Below, piece by piece: positions 53,543 to 63,954 of a DNA stretch of 64,000 nt (positions are counted from its first letter, which is position 1; each line of letters starts with the position of its first letter). Source of the stretch: Pseudoalteromonas sp. FUC4 (GTDB lineage Bacteria > Pseudomonadota > Gammaproteobacteria > Enterobacterales > Alteromonadaceae); contig NZ_SEUI01000001.1 in assembly GCF_008370255.1 (NCBI RefSeq), positions 1,075,905 through 1,139,904 of the forward strand. The letters are read 5' to 3'. A program made the position numbers and the translations under genes. Below the pieces are notes generated by a model. The model was given only the letters and a program-made list of their open reading frames with translations, made no database searches and was not told where the DNA came from.

Positions 53543-56254
53543 CTAAGGCTCTGGTTCATCCAAAATCGACATCACGGTATACTGAGTTTTAACTCCACCA
53601 GGTGTTTCAAATTCAATATATAAAAAACCAGAATCTACAGCATCAGGATCTGTCTCTTTAGTAATATTGACAGTGACTGAATCTGGAAATTTTTGCGCTG
53701 TGTTAGTAACAGTATAGTCAGTCAATCCTTTCAATACAGCATTATCAGATGTTACTTTAACAGTAGTGCCCGCTGGTAATGGGTTGTTATGAATATCACT
53801 GAAGAAAATAGTAACCGAAATTGCGCTGTAAGGCGTCGAGTTACTAATATCAATCAGGTTTATGTCACACATACCAGCCATATCAGTGGCTTCTAAACTA
53901 ATACCACTATTTAAGGTACAATCATTTAAGGGTGTTACAGCTCTAATATAGGGAGTACTACCAGACATAACTAACTCTGAACGAGCACGTACATTTACTG
54001 TTTCTCTAGTACAAGCCTTAGCTGTAAGGGCTTCATCACTACATAATAAACCATTATAAATCTTATCACCGCTATCATACTCGCCATTATTTAATGCACC
54101 AGAGCGCTCAACGTACCATTCGTTTTCCCCGCCATTGGAGTTAACAGGGTTAGTTGGCGCAGGTAACTCACCATCAAACACACCATTTTCATTAAAGTCT
54201 ATAAATGCTTCTGGTAAATCCTGCAATGTAGAGTCAAATTCATTTTGATTAAATACGCCATTTGCTGATACATCATTGAAGGACTCCTCACCCACCGAAT
54301 AAGCCAATAAACTTACTCGCCCACCTAGAGGGTAATCAATCGGCGCTAGTGCTGGTGCTTCACTAAGGGTTATTGCAACACCACTACTGTCAAGATAATT
54401 GATTAAATTACCACTTGCATCTAATTGCGACTCCCTGATGCCTAAAGAACAAGGTGCGGCTTTTCCAAAATGTCGATCACACTTTTGCCCTACTGAATTC
54501 TGGTAAATACTATAATGATACGGAATAGGATGTTGGCTACGCCACTGTGCATTACATACGCCGTCGGTTGTACGGCAAAGCAATAAAGGAGTAAACTGCT
54601 CGCCATCAATGGAGCCTACAGCACCGCCTTCACTAGCAATATAAATTGCTGTATTATCCGGTACGAAATTATTAAAGTGGTCTGCGGCAAATACGGTTAA
54701 ATCGGTAGTTACTCCCGCTTCATTTAATGACTCGGTATTAAATGTTTTCACAGCAAGAGTAAAACTGTCTTGATCTGGTACCCCAGTTGTAACAGTAATG
54801 TCATTTGAAACAATTGAGATAACACTATTTTGAGAGGCATCCTCACTGTCAATTTGATGCGAAGCAGTAATAGATAAAACACCTGCAGCTCTTCCAGAGC
54901 GAATATTTACAGTTACTAAACCATCAGAGTTCGTAAATGCAAATTCACTGCCTAATAAAGCCCCACCGGGGTTTTGTGAAAGTGTAAAATCTATTTGCTT
55001 TTGACCTACTGGAGTTCCATTAATATCCAGCAGTTTAAAAGTCAGCTCTGAGTTTTCAGTGAGAGTTTGTCCCCCTGCTCCTTTAATGGCTAAAACTTGA
55101 TTAGTCGCTTCAATAAAGTCAATTGAACCAGTCTTAGCGGCTGCTACATTAATACTAATCGTTTGTGTTGCTACATTACCACCAGTAACGACCGTGGCTG
55201 TGATTGTATCAACACCATTACAACCATCAGCTTTATATGTTGTACTGGCGATCCCACCAATACTACTTACGACACTATCAATAGTTGCTCTAGGTGTTGA
55301 TTCTTGAGCACATGCAGACGTAAATTGTACTTCAAGCGGTGTCATAAATAAATTATTATTACTATCTACAATTTTTGCTGTAATTACAGTAGTAGAACCT
55401 GCAGATAAAATAGCTGACGAACCAATACCCGAACTTAAATCAACACTAACTTGAACTGCATTAATTTCAAATAAAGCTGATGCGATACTATTTTGTGATG
55501 TCAACTCAACTTGACCTACACCAGAGCTACTTCCAGGCAAAAGATTTAAAACTGCAATACCAAATGCGTCAGTTTTTGCAGTTAAGCTCTCTGGCAATAA
55601 AACACCTAATGTTGTCGTAGCATTAACTAGTACATCACTTGCGGGAGTATTTGTTCCTGCTTTTGTTACTTTTGCATAGATAATAGCCTGTTGACTTACG
55701 AGGTTACTATTTTCTGAACAATCTGAGAAATTAAGCTCAATCGCATCACGATCGATATTTAGCCAATTATCGGGGCAGTTTTGTAAAATTTTAATATCAA
55801 TATTAGCGCTAGAATCATCCGATGGAGCTTCATCACCTGCAGTATAAAAGCCAAGTTTACTGCTAGTATCTTCGTACGTTGCTATAACGGTACCCGCACC
55901 TTCAACGCTGCCAGCTGCTAGCTCAATAGTTGCTACCCCACTTGTGTCGGTTAGAGCACTACCAGTTGCGGGAATAAATGAACCTAATGTGGTTGTAAAA
56001 CTAACCTCTTGTCGTTGTACTGGCTGACCATCAGCACCTAAAACAGTTGCTTTTATTTCTAATGGTGAATCTGCAGTGACAGAGCGGTCTTCAAAAGAAA
56101 TTTCAATATTGGCTGTCTGTACAATAGTCCCACCACCAGTCTCCCCTGTACCATCACCTATTGTTCCGCCATCTTTTTCAAGTGACCCACCGCCACCACA
56201 GGCTGTAAGAAAAAAACTGAGCAATGAAATGCTGAGTAGTCGCATTAAAGGCAT
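53543..56254 (-). CDS. Large lipoprotein with bacterial Ig-like domains and Asp/Asn-rich loops
   Basis: A 903-residue surface or periplasmic protein. GGGAGAGG precedes the ATG at 56254. The signal peptide ends LLSFFLTAC with GGGGS after the cysteine, the glycine linker often seen on exported lipoproteins. Residues about 45-490 contain four to five invasin-type (Big_1-like) Ig domains, each with a pattern like DGQPVQRQEVSFTT and DTSGVATIELAAG. Around residues 660-700 there are Ca-binding-like loops (FIDFNENGVFDGE, NGVFNQNEFDS). A final Ig-like domain follows (NPLPAGTTVKVTSDN). Adhesion or cell-surface interaction is likely but unproven. Confidence 0.85.
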   Translation of the reverse strand: MPLMRLLSISLLSFFLTACGGGGSLEKDGGTIGDGTGETGGGTIVQTANIEISFEDRSVTADSPLEIKATVLGADGQPVQRQEVSFTTTLGSFIPATGSALTDTSGVATIELAAGSVEGAGTVIATYEDTSSKLGFYTAGDEAPSDDSSANIDIKILQNCPDNWLNIDRDAIELNFSDCSENSNLVSQQAIIYAKVTKAGTNTPASDVLVNATTTLGVLLPESLTAKTDAFGIAVLNLLPGSSSGVGQVELTSQNSIASALFEINAVQVSVDLSSGIGSSAILSAGSTTVITAKIVDSNNNLFMTPLEVQFTSACAQESTPRATIDSVVSSIGGIASTTYKADGCNGVDTITATVVTGGNVATQTISINVAAAKTGSIDFIEATNQVLAIKGAGGQTLTENSELTFKLLDINGTPVGQKQIDFTLSQNPGGALLGSEFAFTNSDGLVTVNIRSGRAAGVLSITASHQIDSEDASQNSVISIVSNDITVTTGVPDQDSFTLAVKTFNTESLNEAGVTTDLTVFAADHFNNFVPDNTAIYIASEGGAVGSIDGEQFTPLLLCRTTDGVCNAQWRSQHPIPYHYSIYQNSVGQKCDRHFGKAAPCSLGIRESQLDASGNLINYLDSSGVAITLSEAPALAPIDYPLGGRVSLLAYSVGEESFNDVSANGVFNQNEFDSTLQDLPEAFIDFNENGVFDGELPAPTNPVNSNGGENEWYVERSGALNNGEYDSGDKIYNGLLCSDEALTAKACTRETVNVRARSELVMSGSTPYIRAVTPLNDCTLNSGISLEATDMAGMCDINLIDISNSTPYSAISVTIFFSDIHNNPLPAGTTVKVTSDNAVLKGLTDYTVTNTAQKFPDSVTVNITKETDPDAVDSGFLYIEFETPGGVKTQYTVMSILDEPEP

Positions 56255-56447
56255 AAACCTCTCCCTAGCGTTGTTATTATAATCAAAATTAATTCCTGCT
56301 TAATATTAACCTATAACTTAGTCTAAAATCACAGTTTTTTATTACTTTTTTGAGTGAAATATTTTTAAATAAATACTAACTTTTTCTGTAGTAAATATTT
56401 CCTTGCTGGTAGTCTATGGCAAATTTATAAAATGTAGATCAGGAAAT

Positions 56448-57782
56448 ATGTCAAAAATCCGTTCAATGAGTTTAACCACTCGCATCATGATTGGTATGGC
56501 GCTTGGGGTTACAGTAGGTTTTATATTTCAGGCTATATTAGCTGGTGAAGACGATTATCTAATACCTCTTGGGTTATTCTCTTTGCCAATTAAAGCCTTT
56601 TTTGTTGATGGTATTTTCCATGTTGGTGGACAAATATTCATCGCCAGCTTAAAAATGTTAGTTGTGCCTCTTGTATTTGTATCGCTTGTTTGTGGTACCT
56701 GTAGCTTAAGTGACCCTAAAAAATTAGGTCGCCTAGGTGGTAAATCTATTGGTTTATATTTAGTAACCACAGCAATCGCTATAACAGTAGCCATTACGCT
56801 AGCACTACTATTTAGTCCTGGTGAAGGAATAAGCCTGCCATCTAATGCAACCTACGATGCTAAAGAAGCACCTACCCTTGCACGTGTAATTATAGATATG
56901 TTTCCTACAAATCCTTTTGAAGCAATGGCCAAAGGCAATATGCTTCAAGTTATTGTGTTTGCACTTTTATTTGGTGTAGCTATGGCATTAAGTGGTAAAG
57001 CAGGTAAACGTGTTGCTACCGTATTTGAGGATTTAAACACAGTAATTTTAAAACTAGTTACACTTTTAATGAACATTGCACCTTATGGCGTGTTCTTTTT
57101 AATGGCTAAACTGTTTACAACAATTGAGCTTAGTTTAATCGTGAGCCTAGCCAAATACTTTGGTGTTGTGGTGTTGGCATTGTTATTACATGCTTTAGTT
57201 AACTACACATTAATTTTAAAAATATTAACTGGCCTGAACCCACTTACTTTCTTAGCAAAAATGAAGCATACATGCTTATTTGCATTTAGTACTTCAAGCT
57301 CAAGCGCAACCATGCCAATTACACTTGAAACAGCGACCAAAAAATTAGGCGCTAACAACTCTGTTGCCTCATTCACTATCCCTTTAGGCGCTACTATTAA
57401 CATGGATGGCACGGCTATTATGCAAGGTGTGGCGACCGTGTTTATTGCACAAGTGTTTAGTGTTGATTTAACTATTTCTGATTACCTTATGGTTATATTA
57501 ACTGCAACACTTGCTTCTGTGGGCACCGCGGGTGTACCTGGTGTGGGCTTAATCATGCTAGCAATGGTACTTAACCAAGTCGGTTTACCTGTAGAAGGGA
57601 TTGCAATTATTATCGGTGTAGACCGCTTGCTAGATATGACTCGTACAGCGGTTAATGTAACCGGGGATTGTATGGTTACCTGTGTTGTAGCTAAATCTGA
57701 AGGTGAACTTGATGAGAGTATCTTTAACGACCCCAATGCAGCTAAAGATTTAGAAGATTATCATAAGTCTATTGATTCATAA
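56448..57782 (+). CDS. Dicarboxylate/amino acid:cation symporter (DAACS)
   Basis: A 444-residue symporter of the GltP/DctA family; the ATG at 56448 has AGGAA directly upstream. Membrane topology and motifs fit: the serine-rich hairpin FSTSSSSATMPITLETA and TIPLGATINMDGTAIMQGV, whose NMDGT binds cation and substrate, and DRLLDMTRTAVNVTGD in helix 8, where the Arg and Asp typically choose dicarboxylate over neutral amino acid. Glutamate or aspartate uptake with Na or H is likely. Divergent from the Ig-like lipoprotein gene. Confidence 0.93.
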   Translation: MSKIRSMSLTTRIMIGMALGVTVGFIFQAILAGEDDYLIPLGLFSLPIKAFFVDGIFHVGGQIFIASLKMLVVPLVFVSLVCGTCSLSDPKKLGRLGGKSIGLYLVTTAIAITVAITLALLFSPGEGISLPSNATYDAKEAPTLARVIIDMFPTNPFEAMAKGNMLQVIVFALLFGVAMALSGKAGKRVATVFEDLNTVILKLVTLLMNIAPYGVFFLMAKLFTTIELSLIVSLAKYFGVVVLALLLHALVNYTLILKILTGLNPLTFLAKMKHTCLFAFSTSSSSATMPITLETATKKLGANNSVASFTIPLGATINMDGTAIMQGVATVFIAQVFSVDLTISDYLMVILTATLASVGTAGVPGVGLIMLAMVLNQVGLPVEGIAIIIGVDRLLDMTRTAVNVTGDCMVTCVVAKSEGELDESIFNDPNAAKDLEDYHKSIDS

Positions 57783-57798
57783 TCTATGACTATTGTTA

Positions 57799-57835
57799 TA
57801 AAAAAACCTTGATGTTTTGCATCAAGGTTTTTTTT
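57799..57835. terminator. Bidirectional terminator, symporter / sohB
   Basis: AAAAAACCTTGATG pairs with CATCAAGGTTTTTT (14 bp) with a 5-base loop between the convergent genes. Confidence 0.9.
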
Positions 57836-57876
57836 CGAGTCAAAATAATTAAACTGAATTCTAAAAACATTCTAAT

Positions 57877-58893
57877 TTAAGGATTTAAGGATTTAAATTT
57901 AGAGAGTAAGTTTATTCCCACTTTATTTACACCACTACTCAAGCCAAGAGCTAGCTTGTCGCTTAATCCCTTTTTAATTTTGTATTTAATCTTATAAATT
58001 TGGCGCTCATGCTGCTGCTCTAGCAATGCATCATCACTTGTTTTTATAACGTCTACCAAGCCTTTATCAATTGCTTGAGTTGCAAACCAATGCTCACCTG
58101 TTGCCACTAAATTAATATCAAGGCTTGGACGTTGAGTGCTTACAAACGTTTTAAATAAATCATGTGTTTGCTCAATTTCTTCACGAAATTTTTCACGGGC
58201 CTTATCTGTATTTTCACCAAATAAAGTAAGTGTACGTTTAAACTCACCTGCCGTTATTTGTTCAAACTCAACATCGTTTTTCTTTAATATTTTATTAAAG
58301 TTAGGTATCTGAGCAATAACACCAATAGAGCCAACAATAGCAAAAGGGGCTGCAAGTATTTCATCCGCAACACATGCCATCATGTAACCGCCACTCGCTG
58401 CTACTTTATCAATTGATACACTTAGGGGTATGCCTGCACTTTTAATACGCTGTAACTGTGATGCAGCAAGTCCGTATCCATGTACAACACCGCCACCACT
58501 TTCTAAACGAATAAGCACTTTGTCTTTACTTGGTTCGGCAATAGAGATAATAGCCGTTATTTCTTCTCGTAAGCTTTCTACTTCGTGAGCGTCCATACTA
58601 CCTACAAAATCAACTACATATAAACGAGGTTTAGGCTCATCTTTATCTGCTTTTTTACTATGCGATTTAAGCTGTTTTTGATGCGCTTTAAGCTCTTTTT
58701 TACTCAGCGTGTTTTGTAAAAAGCTTTCTTTAAGATCGACTAACTGCTCTGATATATCGTCAATTTGTATTTCACCTTTTTTTGCTTTTGGCTTAACTGC
58801 AGCACCTACTATAAGCATTAAAATAACTGCTATAGCGATAACAAAAGTGACTGTCTTAGCAAAAAACAAACCGTACTCGTATAAAAATTCCAA
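57877..58893 (-). CDS. sohB: Inner-membrane serine protease SohB (S49 family)
   Basis: A 338-residue signal-peptide-peptidase-like protease. An N-terminal helix (TVTFVIAIAVILMLIVGAAV) anchors it, followed by a charged linker and the S49 domain. Ser167 (DKVAASGGYMM) and Lys219 (AGEFKRTLT) form the expected Ser-Lys dyad; their 52-residue spacing equals that of E. coli SohB as I recall it. The start is a TTG at 58893 with GGAG upstream. Degrades membrane or periplasmic peptides; precise substrates unknown. Confidence 0.94.
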   Translation of the reverse strand: MEFLYEYGLFFAKTVTFVIAIAVILMLIVGAAVKPKAKKGEIQIDDISEQLVDLKESFLQNTLSKKELKAHQKQLKSHSKKADKDEPKPRLYVVDFVGSMDAHEVESLREEITAIISIAEPSKDKVLIRLESGGGVVHGYGLAASQLQRIKSAGIPLSVSIDKVAASGGYMMACVADEILAAPFAIVGSIGVIAQIPNFNKILKKNDVEFEQITAGEFKRTLTLFGENTDKAREKFREEIEQTHDLFKTFVSTQRPSLDINLVATGEHWFATQAIDKGLVDVIKTSDDALLEQQHERQIYKIKYKIKKGLSDKLALGLSSGVNKVGINLLSKFKSLNP

Positions 58894-58941
58894 CAGGTTT
58901 CTCCATTTATAAATTTCAGCTAATTTAGCATGCTTTAAAAC

Positions 58942-58969
58942 AAAAAAAAGCCACTTTTCAGTGGCTTTT
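58942..58969 (-). terminator. Terminator of the Pla-1-type lipase gene
   Basis: On the minus strand AAAAGCCACT pairs with AGTGGCTTTT around a 4- to 5-base loop, followed by more T, about 25 bases past the stop. Confidence 0.85.
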
Positions 58970-58993
58970 AAAGGTTAATTATTTTACTGGTTA

Positions 58994-61459
58994 TTAATTA
59001 GTCACAATCTCAGGATTTGACACTAATAACATACGTCCACGAGAAGCTAAGTAAGTTGCTACTTGTAACTGCATTTCTGCATTAGCAGCAGCACTGCCCT
59101 CAACAGTCGAAGCCTCTGCATCATCTTGAGCTGGCGTTAAAATGGAACCATGATGGCCAGTCGTAAACTTCACTAAATAGCTAGAAGGTGTTTCACTCAA
59201 TGCTTGCGAAGAGCTTACTGTTTCAAGACCCATCAAGTTAGCTAATGGGATTGTGCCAGAAATAGGATTATTAGCTGCCATTGGTGGTATCACTTGGTCA
59301 GGCTTGTTATCAACACCATCACCCACAACAACATTAGTATAAACAGGAGTACCTAATGCTTTCACAGTGGCTGCGTAGTTCGTAGGGTCGCCACTATCTA
59401 ATGCTGTTTGAGCCGCAAAAGCAAACTGCGTAAATACACCTTGAATGTTAGTAAGTTTAGTCGTTTCACCCGCAGTAGTAAGTGATGCAATATATTCGCT
59501 GTAACCACATGTTAAAAAAGCTTCCTTATCCTCCGATTCAAATGAACCACAGTTAGAAAGCGCAGCGTCCTGTAAGTAAACGTTAAGCTCATCAGCTTCT
59601 GTTGTACCCGCTTGTGAAAGTACTGAACCTTGGATAAATGGACCAAACGCAGCGGATTCAAGTAAGAAGCTTGCTATACCGCCACCACCACTTGCAAGCG
59701 CTACCGTATTTACATTAAATAGCGGATCAAGCGTTTCTGCCATTGGCGTATTAGCTTGAGCAATAAATGCTGGAGCAACAATTGAACCCAAAGAGTGTCC
59801 AACGTAAGTTACATCTTTACTGTTTATCGTCGCATCATTAATAAAGTTCAAGCCTAAACGCAAACCTAATAAATCAGCAGCCGATTGACGAAGACTATCA
59901 CGTGCAACTAGTAACGAACTTAAGTTCATGTAGCTAAGGACAGAGCCCGTTGTAGCATTAAAATCGTCTGTTCCATCATCACCAACATCTATACCACGCT
60001 CACCGTGGCGAGGATGATCAATAGCAACCGTTGCAAAGCCTTGAATAGAAAGCTGCGCCGTTAAAGCAAGCATACTTTCTTTTTGTGTTGTAATACCGTG
60101 TTGCATAATAACAACTGGCCAGCCACCTTCTGGGATACTTTCAAGCTCAGGTAAACCATAAGCTGAACGATAAACATTTATATCTGCTAAAATTGGCTTT
60201 GTGATTTGTACAGGTATAGTCTCATTGCTTTGAGCTAGTGGAACTGGGTTATATTTAGTTAAATGCCGAGTAATATCTATTTTTGGATAGTCATGTAGAC
60301 GAGCATTTATTTGCTGGCAAACGTCTTCATAAGGACCTTCATCAAACATAGTTGCATCAATATCTTCTTCTTTACCCTCATCTCGTAACTTTTGATCCGC
60401 AGCTAACTGATTTAATACTGCAACAGGGCTTGAACACATTGCTTTCCAGTATGTGTCATTCAAAGCGCTTATACCTTTACCTGTTGGTGTGCCTAGATAC
60501 ATTGGTAAAGTAATCTCGCCTTTAATATATTCAACAGCATCAAATGGAGCAAAAGTAGCTATATCAGGAAATTTTAAAAAATCTTTAACCGTTTCAACCT
60601 CATCAGATTCTGTAACAGTTATTTTTGGTATAGTTGCAGGGTTTATCAAACTACCAGCTAACAATTGTTTAATAGTACCAAGCACTGGCCCTGCTGATTG
60701 AATAGTCATTGCACTAGAAAAAATAATATCGTCTTTTGAAATGTCGCCTGAACTTACCACTACATTTTCGTAGCTATTTACAGCACCTTGCAAACCAAGT
60801 TGGGCTTCTGTAATTAAAGGCGCTTCTTCACTCACAGAGGCATAAGTAGAAGAAGGTTCAATAGAACGCCCTAATGAATCTTTAAGCCCTGTAGTTAATA
60901 TATTGATGTATGAGCTACCGGCTGTAAATGGTTTTAAAGGAATAATGGCAACGGCATCACCTGAAGCTTGAGTTACAAAGTCAACGCCAAAAGTAAGTTC
61001 ACCTACTAATTTACAAGCAGTGCCTGCCGCTACAACAGAGCATTCTGCGTCAGTTAAGCTTGCACCCATTACAACTTCAAAAATCCTTACCGTTCCAGGG
61101 CTTCCCGCAGACGCTTCATCTAAACTTACATTTGGTGGGAATGTTAAATCAATTTTATAAGGAACCTGCGAAGACCAACCATCAAGTGCACCTAGAGCAA
61201 GCTGAGGGTCTGCATAAGCTGCTCGAGAAATAGACACATTGTTGTCATCTAATTCTCCAGGAATATTAAGTGTACCGTCTTGGGTTCCACTCATTAATAA
61301 ATCATTAGGTACCGATAAGATACCTGCAGCAGGGTCAAATGTAACCGTTGCTGTTGGAATAACGGCTGCTGTGTCGTTCTTAACATCTTCTAACGTTTCT
61401 CCGCCGCCACAACCTGCCAAGGCAGCTGTAACAGAGAGTGAAAGTAGCATTTTTTTCAT
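58994..61459 (-). CDS. Pla-1/cef/VolA-family extracellular lipase, lipoprotein
   Basis: An 821-residue lipoprotein lipase or phospholipase. The ATG at 61459 has GGAG 8 bases upstream. Signal peptide MKKMLLSLSVTAALAGC, then GGG; Cys17 is the anchor. Residues about 35-430 are the extended N-terminal region of this family; the alpha/beta-hydrolase part includes the oxyanion QHGIT near 454 and nucleophile Ser556 in GHSLGS. In Vibrio, surface-exposed VolA releases fatty acids from lysophosphatidylcholine. The late TGHHGSIL (near 785) probably supplies the catalytic His. Monocistronic. Confidence 0.92.
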   Translation of the reverse strand: MKKMLLSLSVTAALAGCGGGETLEDVKNDTAAVIPTATVTFDPAAGILSVPNDLLMSGTQDGTLNIPGELDDNNVSISRAAYADPQLALGALDGWSSQVPYKIDLTFPPNVSLDEASAGSPGTVRIFEVVMGASLTDAECSVVAAGTACKLVGELTFGVDFVTQASGDAVAIIPLKPFTAGSSYINILTTGLKDSLGRSIEPSSTYASVSEEAPLITEAQLGLQGAVNSYENVVVSSGDISKDDIIFSSAMTIQSAGPVLGTIKQLLAGSLINPATIPKITVTESDEVETVKDFLKFPDIATFAPFDAVEYIKGEITLPMYLGTPTGKGISALNDTYWKAMCSSPVAVLNQLAADQKLRDEGKEEDIDATMFDEGPYEDVCQQINARLHDYPKIDITRHLTKYNPVPLAQSNETIPVQITKPILADINVYRSAYGLPELESIPEGGWPVVIMQHGITTQKESMLALTAQLSIQGFATVAIDHPRHGERGIDVGDDGTDDFNATTGSVLSYMNLSSLLVARDSLRQSAADLLGLRLGLNFINDATINSKDVTYVGHSLGSIVAPAFIAQANTPMAETLDPLFNVNTVALASGGGGIASFLLESAAFGPFIQGSVLSQAGTTEADELNVYLQDAALSNCGSFESEDKEAFLTCGYSEYIASLTTAGETTKLTNIQGVFTQFAFAAQTALDSGDPTNYAATVKALGTPVYTNVVVGDGVDNKPDQVIPPMAANNPISGTIPLANLMGLETVSSSQALSETPSSYLVKFTTGHHGSILTPAQDDAEASTVEGSAAANAEMQLQVATYLASRGRMLLVSNPEIVTN

Positions 61460-61665
61460 ATTGTTGGCTCCGCACATATTTTATTTTTATAGTGTGTTTA
61501 ATAAGTGTATTAAGTTAAAACAATGTAATCAGATTATTAATGAGACATTAGACCAGTTAAACTTAACGTAAAGTTTCTATTTTCGCCACCTTATTTTACA
61601 ATAAATTCGATTACTTCACGTTTTGCTATGTTAAAATCAAAAAAAATAAATGAATGGGTACTTTT

Positions 61666-62412
61666 ATGCGCACATATCAAGCGGCTGAAAACGCACTTAA
61701 AGATAAAATTATTTTAATAACAGGCGCCGGAGATGGCATTGGCCGAGTAGCGGCAATTACGTATGCAAAATACGGCGCTACAGTTATCTTATTAGGTAAA
61801 ACAACTAATAAACTTGAATGTGTTTACGATGAAATTGTTAATGCAGGCTACCCTAAACCTGCAATTGTGCCCATGGACTTAAAAGGCGCAACAAAACAAA
61901 ACTATCGCGACCTTGCTGCAACAATTGAATATCAATTTGGCCGCCTTGATGGCTTGCTCAATAATGCAGGTATTTTAGGGTCACTTGGTCCACTTGAACA
62001 TTTTTGCTCATCTACGTTCGAAAACATAATGAAAGTAAACGTGACTGCGCAAGCGATGATCACTAAAGCGCTTTTTCCTGTTCTTCGTAAATCTGATAAT
62101 GCATCAATCGTGTTTACGTCATCAGGTGTAGGCCGCAAAGGCCGTGAATTTTGGGGGCCATACGCCATCTCGAAATTTGCAGTAGAAGGCATGATGCAAA
62201 CATGGGCATGTGAAGTAGGTAAAACAAATATTCGTGTAAACTGTATTAACCCAGGTGCGACTCGTACTTCTATGCGAGCGGCTGCATACCCGGGTGAAGA
62301 TAGAGATACCCTTGCTACACCAGAAGATTTAATGCCAACCTACTTATACTTGATGAGCGATGATTCTAGTAAAGTGAATGGTGAATCGTTAGATGCTCAG
62401 GTAAAAAAATAA
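61666..62412 (+). CDS. yciK: YciK-type short-chain dehydrogenase
   Basis: A 248-residue NAD(P)-dependent SDR. Cofactor motif ITGAGDGIGRVAA, NNAG motif LLNNAGILG, and catalytic Ser, Tyr and Lys in FTSSGVGRKGREFWGPYAISK. The sequence NCINPGATRTSMRAAAYP closely follows E. coli YciK. I use the second ATG (MRTYQAAENAL), which aligns with the YciK start; the ATG at 61654 adds four residues. In E. coli yciK adjoins the rluB region, and here too it faces rluB. Physiological substrate is unknown. Confidence 0.92.
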   Translation: MRTYQAAENALKDKIILITGAGDGIGRVAAITYAKYGATVILLGKTTNKLECVYDEIVNAGYPKPAIVPMDLKGATKQNYRDLAATIEYQFGRLDGLLNNAGILGSLGPLEHFCSSTFENIMKVNVTAQAMITKALFPVLRKSDNASIVFTSSGVGRKGREFWGPYAISKFAVEGMMQTWACEVGKTNIRVNCINPGATRTSMRAAAYPGEDRDTLATPEDLMPTYLYLMSDDSSKVNGESLDAQVKK

Positions 62413-62447
62413 CTCAGCCAAAGTCCCGTGTTATTTAAAAGCACATT

Positions 62448-62474
62448 AAAAAAGCCGCAGTTAGCGGCTTTTTT
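62448..62474. terminator. Bidirectional terminator, yciK / rluB
   Basis: AAAAAAGCCGC pairs with GCGGCTTTTTT (11 bp, 5-base loop) between the convergent genes. Confidence 0.9.
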
Positions 62475-62497
62475 GTGTTCAATAAATAACTAATTGA

Positions 62498-63367
62498 TTA
62501 TTTACGTTTAGTAGGCTTAACACGTTGGTTGTGTTTTTTAACTGCTTTACGAATTTGGTTGATTTTAGCGCGTTTATCTTTGCGTTTTTCAGGCATAACA
62601 GAAAGCTTAGTTTGTGTTTCGCGGCCTAATTTAACGGTTTTGCGTAAGTAGTTTACTGTTTCTAAATCATACTCCATCCAACCACCTTGTGGCACGCGCT
62701 TATCAAGCTCTAGTTTACCGTAACGAATACGAATAAGGCGAGATACTTCCGCATCTTGAGACTGCCATAAACGACGAACTTCACGGTTACGCCCTTCATT
62801 TAACGTTACGTTAAACCAACGGTTAACGCCTTCGCCACCCATAGGGGTAACGGTCGTGAATTTGGCTGGACCATCTTCAAGCTCAACACCACGTAGTAAG
62901 TTTTTAACCGTTTCGTTGGTTACTTCACCAAATACACGTGCAGAGTATTCACGCTCTACCTCATAGCTTGGATGCATTAAACGGTTAGCTAATTCACCAT
63001 CATTAGTAAAGAGCATCAAACCCGATGTATTAACATCTAAACGACCCACTGCAATCCAACGCTCACCATCAATGCGAGGGAGTCGGTCAAATACTGTACG
63101 GCGTCCTTCTGGATCTTTACGTGTGCTTAACTCACCTTCTGGTTTGTTATACATAATTACACGACAGATTCGGTCTGCTTTTTCTTCAATTTTTACAGTG
63201 TGTCCGTCAACACGAATCAAATCGGTTTCTTCAACACGGTCACCTAACTTTGCCACTTTACCGTTTACACTAACGCGGTTTGCGTCAATGTATTTTTCCA
63301 TTTCACGGCGTGAGCCTACGCCTGCACGGGCTAAGACTTTTTGTAACTTTTCACCTTGTATACTCAT
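62498..63367 (-). CDS. rluB: 23S rRNA pseudouridine(2605) synthase
   Basis: Converts U2605 of 23S rRNA to pseudouridine. 289 residues: N-terminal S4 RNA-binding domain ([18 protein letters not shown]), then the RsuA-type catalytic domain with Asp in [17 protein letters not shown] and the [12 protein letters not shown] motif. A basic C-terminal tail ([13 protein letters not shown]) is common in RluB. The start overlaps the scpB stop as ATGA, so the two are translationally coupled, as in many gammaproteobacteria. Confidence 0.96.
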   Translation of the reverse strand: MSIQGEKLQKVLARAGVGSRREMEKYIDANRVSVNGKVAKLGDRVEETDLIRVDGHTVKIEEKADRICRVIMYNKPEGELSTRKDPEGRRTVFDRLPRIDGERWIAVGRLDVNTSGLMLFTNDGELANRLMHPSYEVEREYSARVFGEVTNETVKNLLRGVELEDGPAKFTTVTPMGGEGVNRWFNVTLNEGRNREVRRLWQSQDAEVSRLIRIRYGKLELDKRVPQGGWMEYDLETVNYLRKTVKLGRETQTKLSVMPEKRKDKRAKINQIRKAVKKHNQRVKPTKRK

Positions 63368-63954
63368 TCGGATGGTTCTCTCACAGAAGGATCGCTCAAT
63401 AACTGGTTAATTTTACTTTGCTGCTCTGTTGGCAGCGCAGGTAAGTTTTCAAGTCCAGTTAACGAAAAATAATCTAAAAATTGCTTAGTAGTTGCATATA
63501 AAGCCGGCTTTCCCGGAATCTCTTTATGCCCTACCACTTTAACCCACTCTCTTTCGAGTAAGGTTTTAATAATATTCGAACCCGTAGTAACACCTCTTAC
63601 TTGCTCAATTTCGCCGCGTGTAATGGGCTGCCTGAATGCAATAAGTGATAATGTTTCCAGTAAAGCACGCGAGTATTTTGGTGCGCGTTCTTGCCACAAG
63701 TTATTTAACCAAGGGCTTAAACTACTGCATGCCTGAAACCGATACCCACTACCCACTTCAACTAAGCGAATACCACGAGTTTGAAAATGTTCTTGTATTG
63801 TATCTATTGCGTCGTTTATTCGCGCCATAGAAATAGCTAAATCTATTAATACAGTGTCTTTAAGGTGGCGTTTACTCACAGGCTTATCTGCAACAAAAAT
63901 AGCCGCTTCAATGATCTCAACTAGTTGTTCATCACTAATTCGCCGACCCACCAT
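63364..63954 (-). CDS. scpB: Segregation and condensation protein B
   Basis: Subunit of the ScpA-ScpB-SMC complex that compacts and segregates the chromosome. With the ATG at 63954 ([20 protein letters not shown]) it has 196 residues, normal for ScpB; an upstream Met at 63987 adds an unlikely hydrophobic leader. Two winged helices are seen, with [28 protein letters not shown] the most conserved stretch. scpA would be expected beyond the right edge. Confidence 0.94.
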   Translation of the reverse strand: MVGRRISDEQLVEIIEAAIFVADKPVSKRHLKDTVLIDLAISMARINDAIDTIQEHFQTRGIRLVEVGSGYRFQACSSLSPWLNNLWQERAPKYSRALLETLSLIAFRQPITRGEIEQVRGVTTGSNIIKTLLEREWVKVVGHKEIPGKPALYATTKQFLDYFSLTGLENLPALPTEQQSKINQLLSDPSVREPSE

